Notes under the pieces: generated by a model
Seen by the model: the letters and a program-made list of their open reading frames with translations, nothing else
Database searches by the model: none
What the model was told of the DNA's origin: nothing
Origin: Chloroflexota bacterium
GTDB taxonomy: Bacteria > Chloroflexota > FW602-bin22 > JAMCYS01
Direction: 5' to 3'
Assembly: GCA_021847625.1 (NCBI GenBank)
Contig: JAJZQK010000105.1
Span: 1-8,570 of the forward strand
DNA: 8,570 nucleotides
Program-made: the position numbers and the translations under genes
Shown here: piece after piece, positions 6,773 through 8,570 of the stretch
Numbering within the stretch: position 1 is the first letter of the stretch
Layout: the number at the start of each line of letters is the position of its first letter

Positions 6773-7026
6773 TTCATGAACAACCTCGCGGTACCACCCT
6801 AGTTCGCCGCCCTCTCGCGAGAGCGACCTTAGCAGGTGCCAACACACCTCCGCTCTGTATCGGGAGCGCCCCGGTCAGGGTCTAATCCCGGCGCACGCCG
6901 GTTTCTTCCTGCTGCTCAGAGGCCTTCTTCGGCGACGGATCCTTCACGGGCTCCCACCTTACCCCGCTCTCTGGGAAGGGTTGCCCGTCCCTACTGTGCC
7001 CTCTTCAACGCGCTATGCTGTTGACC
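6740..7026 (-). promoter_or_regulatory. T-box riboswitch leader of the homocitrate operon
   Basis: A tRNA-sensing leader between the promoter and the synthase gene. The diagnostic T-box AGGGTGGTACCGCG is at 6800-6787. Stem I shows a base helix AGAGG (7004-7000) with CCTCT (6922-6918), AGTA (6995-6992), an inner helix GACGG/CCGTC, and the distal AGAGAGC (6972-6966) with a GGTG partner near 6957. The specifier side reads GAAGAAGG (6930-6923). A CCGGC/GCCGG hairpin (near 6887-6900) follows in the stem II region. The antiterminator forms by AGGG pairing with CCCT and CGAGG with CCTCG, which excludes the terminator downstream. Uncharged cognate tRNA, pairing by anticodon and by its NCCA end, should favour read-through. 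The 5' end is estimated from the promoter. Confidence 0.93.
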
Positions 7027-7032
7027 TGTCGT

Positions 7033-7061
7033 ACTGTACCACGGCTATAGTTGCGTGTCAA
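7033..7061 (-). promoter_or_regulatory. Sigma70-type promoter of the T-box operon
   Basis: TTGACA (7061-7056), a 17-nt spacer, then TACAGT (7038-7033) on the minus strand. The predicted transcription start is about 7026-7027. Just upstream of the -35 box, at 7067-7080, lies the A/T-rich inverted repeat AAATT-CGCC-AATTT, which could act as an UP element; that role is speculative. Confidence 0.85.
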
Positions 7062-7179
7062 GCTCGAAATTCGCCAATTTGCAGAATCGATGCCCGAGAC
7101 TCTTAGCAGATTTGCGCCCGCCGCCATTCACGAAGCAGCGCCAACCCTCGCCGCTTAGCCCCCCTCCGCTCGCCCTGCC
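7062..7179. other. Spacer between divergent promoters
   Basis: 118 bp between the two -35 boxes. Apart from the small AAATT/AATTT inverted repeat next to the minus-strand promoter I see no gene, operator-like long palindrome or RNA element. Confidence 0.5.
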
Positions 7180-7208
7180 TTGACAAGCCCTAGCCGGGAA
7201 CTGATAAT
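7180..7208 (+). promoter_or_regulatory. Sigma70-type promoter of the sensor kinase gene
   Basis: TTGACA (7180-7185), 17 nt, GATAAT (7203-7208): a perfect -35 box and a five-of-six -10 box at ideal spacing. The predicted start near 7215 leaves a short leader of about 20-30 nt before the kinase start codon. Confidence 0.8.
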
Positions 7209-7234
7209 GGGGCCACTCGTTTTGATGGCGGTCT

Positions 7235-8461
7235 GTGATCACCATGCTTGTCCTCGACCTCCGCTGGCTGATATTCGCGCTGCTGCTCGTCGTCGTCACC
7301 TGCGCCCTGCTCGCCCCCGAACTGGCGGCCCTCTACCGGCGCCTCCGCCGGGGACGGCAAGTCTGGGCCGGCGCGGCGCGCACGGAAGCGATGCTCGAAC
7401 AGGCGCCGTTCGGGGTCCTTGTGCTCGCCCGCTCGCGCTGCCTGTACGCCAACCGGTACGCTCGGGAGCTGCTGAGGCTGGCCAGCCCCCCGTGCCGCTT
7501 GCCGGCGACGGAATGGAGCGAGTTGCTGAAGGCAGACCGCTTGGCCGCGCGCCGGGCGGGCGACGTTTCCGGGCGCTACCGGCGTACGCCGCTCTTGGCC
7601 GCCCCTGCCGACGACCCTCTGGCCGACCCTCAGCCCATCCGGCACGTGCGCTGGTGGGTCAGCCCCCAGGACGGCGACGACGTGGTCTTCGTGCTCGACG
7701 TGAGCGAACAACGACTGGCGGAGAACGCCGCCGCCACCCTGCTAAACGACGTCTCCCACGAGCTGCGCACCCCCCTGGCGACGATCCTAACCCACCTGGA
7801 GGTGCTAAGTCTGCCCAGCCTCTCGCCGGAGATGGGCCGCCAGTCAGTCCGTCTGCTCAAGGCCGAGGCCAAGCGTATGTCGCGCCTCGTCCACCTGATG
7901 CTCGAGCTGGGCCGCCTCGACACCGGCACCGAGATCGAGCGGCGTCCGGTCGACCTGCTGGCCCTGGTGGAGGAAGCCGTGGGGCAGGTGGCCCCGCAGG
8001 CGAGCGAACGCAGCATAGCCATCACCCTGGAAGCCGATGCCCCCTTGCCCCCGTGCCTGGGCGACGGCGACAGGCTCCGGCAGGTGCTTCTCAACCTACT
8101 AGACAACGCCGTGCGCTACTGCCGGCCGGGGGACCACGTCGCGGTATCCCTCAGCAAGGCGGAGGGCGCGCTGCGGTGCGAGGTGAGCGACGACGGCCCG
8201 GGCATCGCGCCCCAGCACCTGCCGCGCGTGACCGAGCGCTTCTACCGCGCCGCCCCCCAGGAGACCGAGGGTAGCGGCCTGGGGCTGGCCCTGGTGGCGG
8301 AGATACTGCGGCGCCACGGGAGCAAACTGGAGATAGAGAGCAGCGCCGAGGGCGCCCGCACGGGCACCACCGTCTCCTTCACGCTGCCGGCGGTGCCCGC
8401 GCCAGCCGGAATACACCGCCGCCGCGAGAGGGCAGGCGTGGGGCTGAATAGTCCGACATAG
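7235..8461 (+). CDS. Membrane sensor histidine kinase (PAS-HisKA-HATPase, PhoR-like layout)
   Basis: A 408-residue two-component sensor kinase. Residues about 10-28 form a single membrane helix, followed by a basic stretch (YRRLRRGR). A PAS-like domain spans about 50-158 (EAMLEQAPFGVLVL, then RWWVSP and VVFVLDVSEQ). HisKA has the phosphoacceptor His175 in NDVSHELRTPLA. The ATPase domain has an N box (Asn287, Asn291), a G1 box DDGPGI (319-324), RFYRA (335-339) and GSGLGLALV (346-354). All catalytic boxes are intact. With one N-terminal helix and no extracytoplasmic domain, the signal is probably sensed by the PAS domain or through a partner protein. The layout resembles PhoR, but the ligand is unknown. 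GTG 7235 and ATG 7244 are both possible starts; neither has a strong ribosome binding site. No response regulator is adjacent upstream; one may lie beyond the right edge. Confidence 0.88.
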   Translation: MITMLVLDLRWLIFALLLVVVTCALLAPELAALYRRLRRGRQVWAGAARTEAMLEQAPFGVLVLARSRCLYANRYARELLRLASPPCRLPATEWSELLKADRLAARRAGDVSGRYRRTPLLAAPADDPLADPQPIRHVRWWVSPQDGDDVVFVLDVSEQRLAENAAATLLNDVSHELRTPLATILTHLEVLSLPSLSPEMGRQSVRLLKAEAKRMSRLVHLMLELGRLDTGTEIERRPVDLLALVEEAVGQVAPQASERSIAITLEADAPLPPCLGDGDRLRQVLLNLLDNAVRYCRPGDHVAVSLSKAEGALRCEVSDDGPGIAPQHLPRVTERFYRAAPQETEGSGLGLALVAEILRRHGSKLEIESSAEGARTGTTVSFTLPAVPAPAGIHRRRERAGVGLNSPT

Positions 8462-8520
8462 GAGTCGCTGCCGGGGTGCTCGCTGCCGCGAGGGGTCACG
8501 CGGGCTCTGCTAGCGCTTCT

Positions 8521-8548
8521 GTCATCCCCGCGCAAGCGGGGATCCAGT
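8521..8548. repeat. GC-rich palindromic element, probably a dispersed repeat
   Basis: A perfect 8-bp inverted repeat ATCCCCGC/GCGGGGAT (8524-8531 and 8536-8543) around a GCAA loop, flanked by GTC and CCAG. The TCATCCCCGC-loop-GCGGGGATCCAG pattern resembles small intergenic palindromes seen in many copies in various genomes. Only one copy is present here. There is no T-tract, so it is not a standard terminator for the kinase gene, whose stop lies 60 nt upstream. Confidence 0.5.
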
Positions 8549-8570
8549 CCCTGGTATGGCCACGCACCGG

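Noticed and set aside
5675..6802. 375-residue plus-strand frame opposite homocitrate synthase and the T-box
   Set aside because: Antisense shadow running into a structured RNA leader; composition rich in Arg, His, Ala and Val with no motifs.
7180..8274. 364-residue plus-strand frame overlapping the kinase
   Set aside because: Pro/Arg/Gly-rich out-of-frame translation of the kinase gene, whose own frame has all kinase boxes.
8524..8543. Terminator for the kinase gene
   Set aside because: The stem is GC-rich but is followed by CCAGTCC rather than a T-tract; a dispersed palindromic repeat fits better.

Overview
The window looks like a chromosomal segment of a high-GC bacterium, most likely a Chloroflexota member or a close relative. 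That assignment is an inference. It rests on a secreted beta-propeller protein ending in a Thr/Pro-rich linker plus an HLPLIIKN-type tail (a C-terminus I associate with exported Chloroflexota proteins), a Thermus-like homocitrate synthase gene set, and a transcriptional T-box leader in a GC-rich genome.

Layout. On the minus strand, reading right to left: a consensus sigma70-type promoter (7033-7061), a T-box leader of about 290 nt (about 7026-6740) ending in an intrinsic terminator, then a tight four-gene operon. The operon encodes homocitrate synthase (6709-5576), an aconitase-family large subunit (5557-4316), its small subunit (4316-3813) and a homoisocitrate/isopropylmalate dehydrogenase (3816-2824), and is closed by a 14-bp GC-rich terminator hairpin (about 2813-2775). 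After a 349-bp gap without a recognisable gene comes a separate minus-strand gene for a 799-residue exported seven-bladed SBBP propeller protein (2474-75). On the plus strand, divergent from the T-box promoter, a second near-consensus promoter (7180-7208) drives a one-TM PAS/HisKA/HATPase sensor kinase (7235-8461). The right edge holds a GC-rich palindrome of a type often dispersed in genomes (8521-8548).

How the genes work together. The four operon enzymes cover the first half of the alpha-aminoadipate (AAA) route: 2-oxoglutarate plus acetyl-CoA to homocitrate, then homoaconitate and homoisocitrate, then 2-oxoadipate. Overlapping or near-overlapping junctions (18-nt gap, TAATG, ATGA) indicate one transcript. 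The T-box would let an uncharged tRNA switch the operon on. The specifier region reads GAAGAAGG and can be framed as AAG (Lys) or GAA (Glu); the pathway favours Lys. The synthase carries Asn where Thermus and yeast enzymes have an Asp involved in lysine feedback, which suggests control may sit in the RNA leader rather than at the enzyme. The LysW-type second half of the pathway is not in the window.

I see no wholly new system, CRISPR array, tRNA/rRNA or transposase. The most notable element is the T-box-controlled AAA operon.
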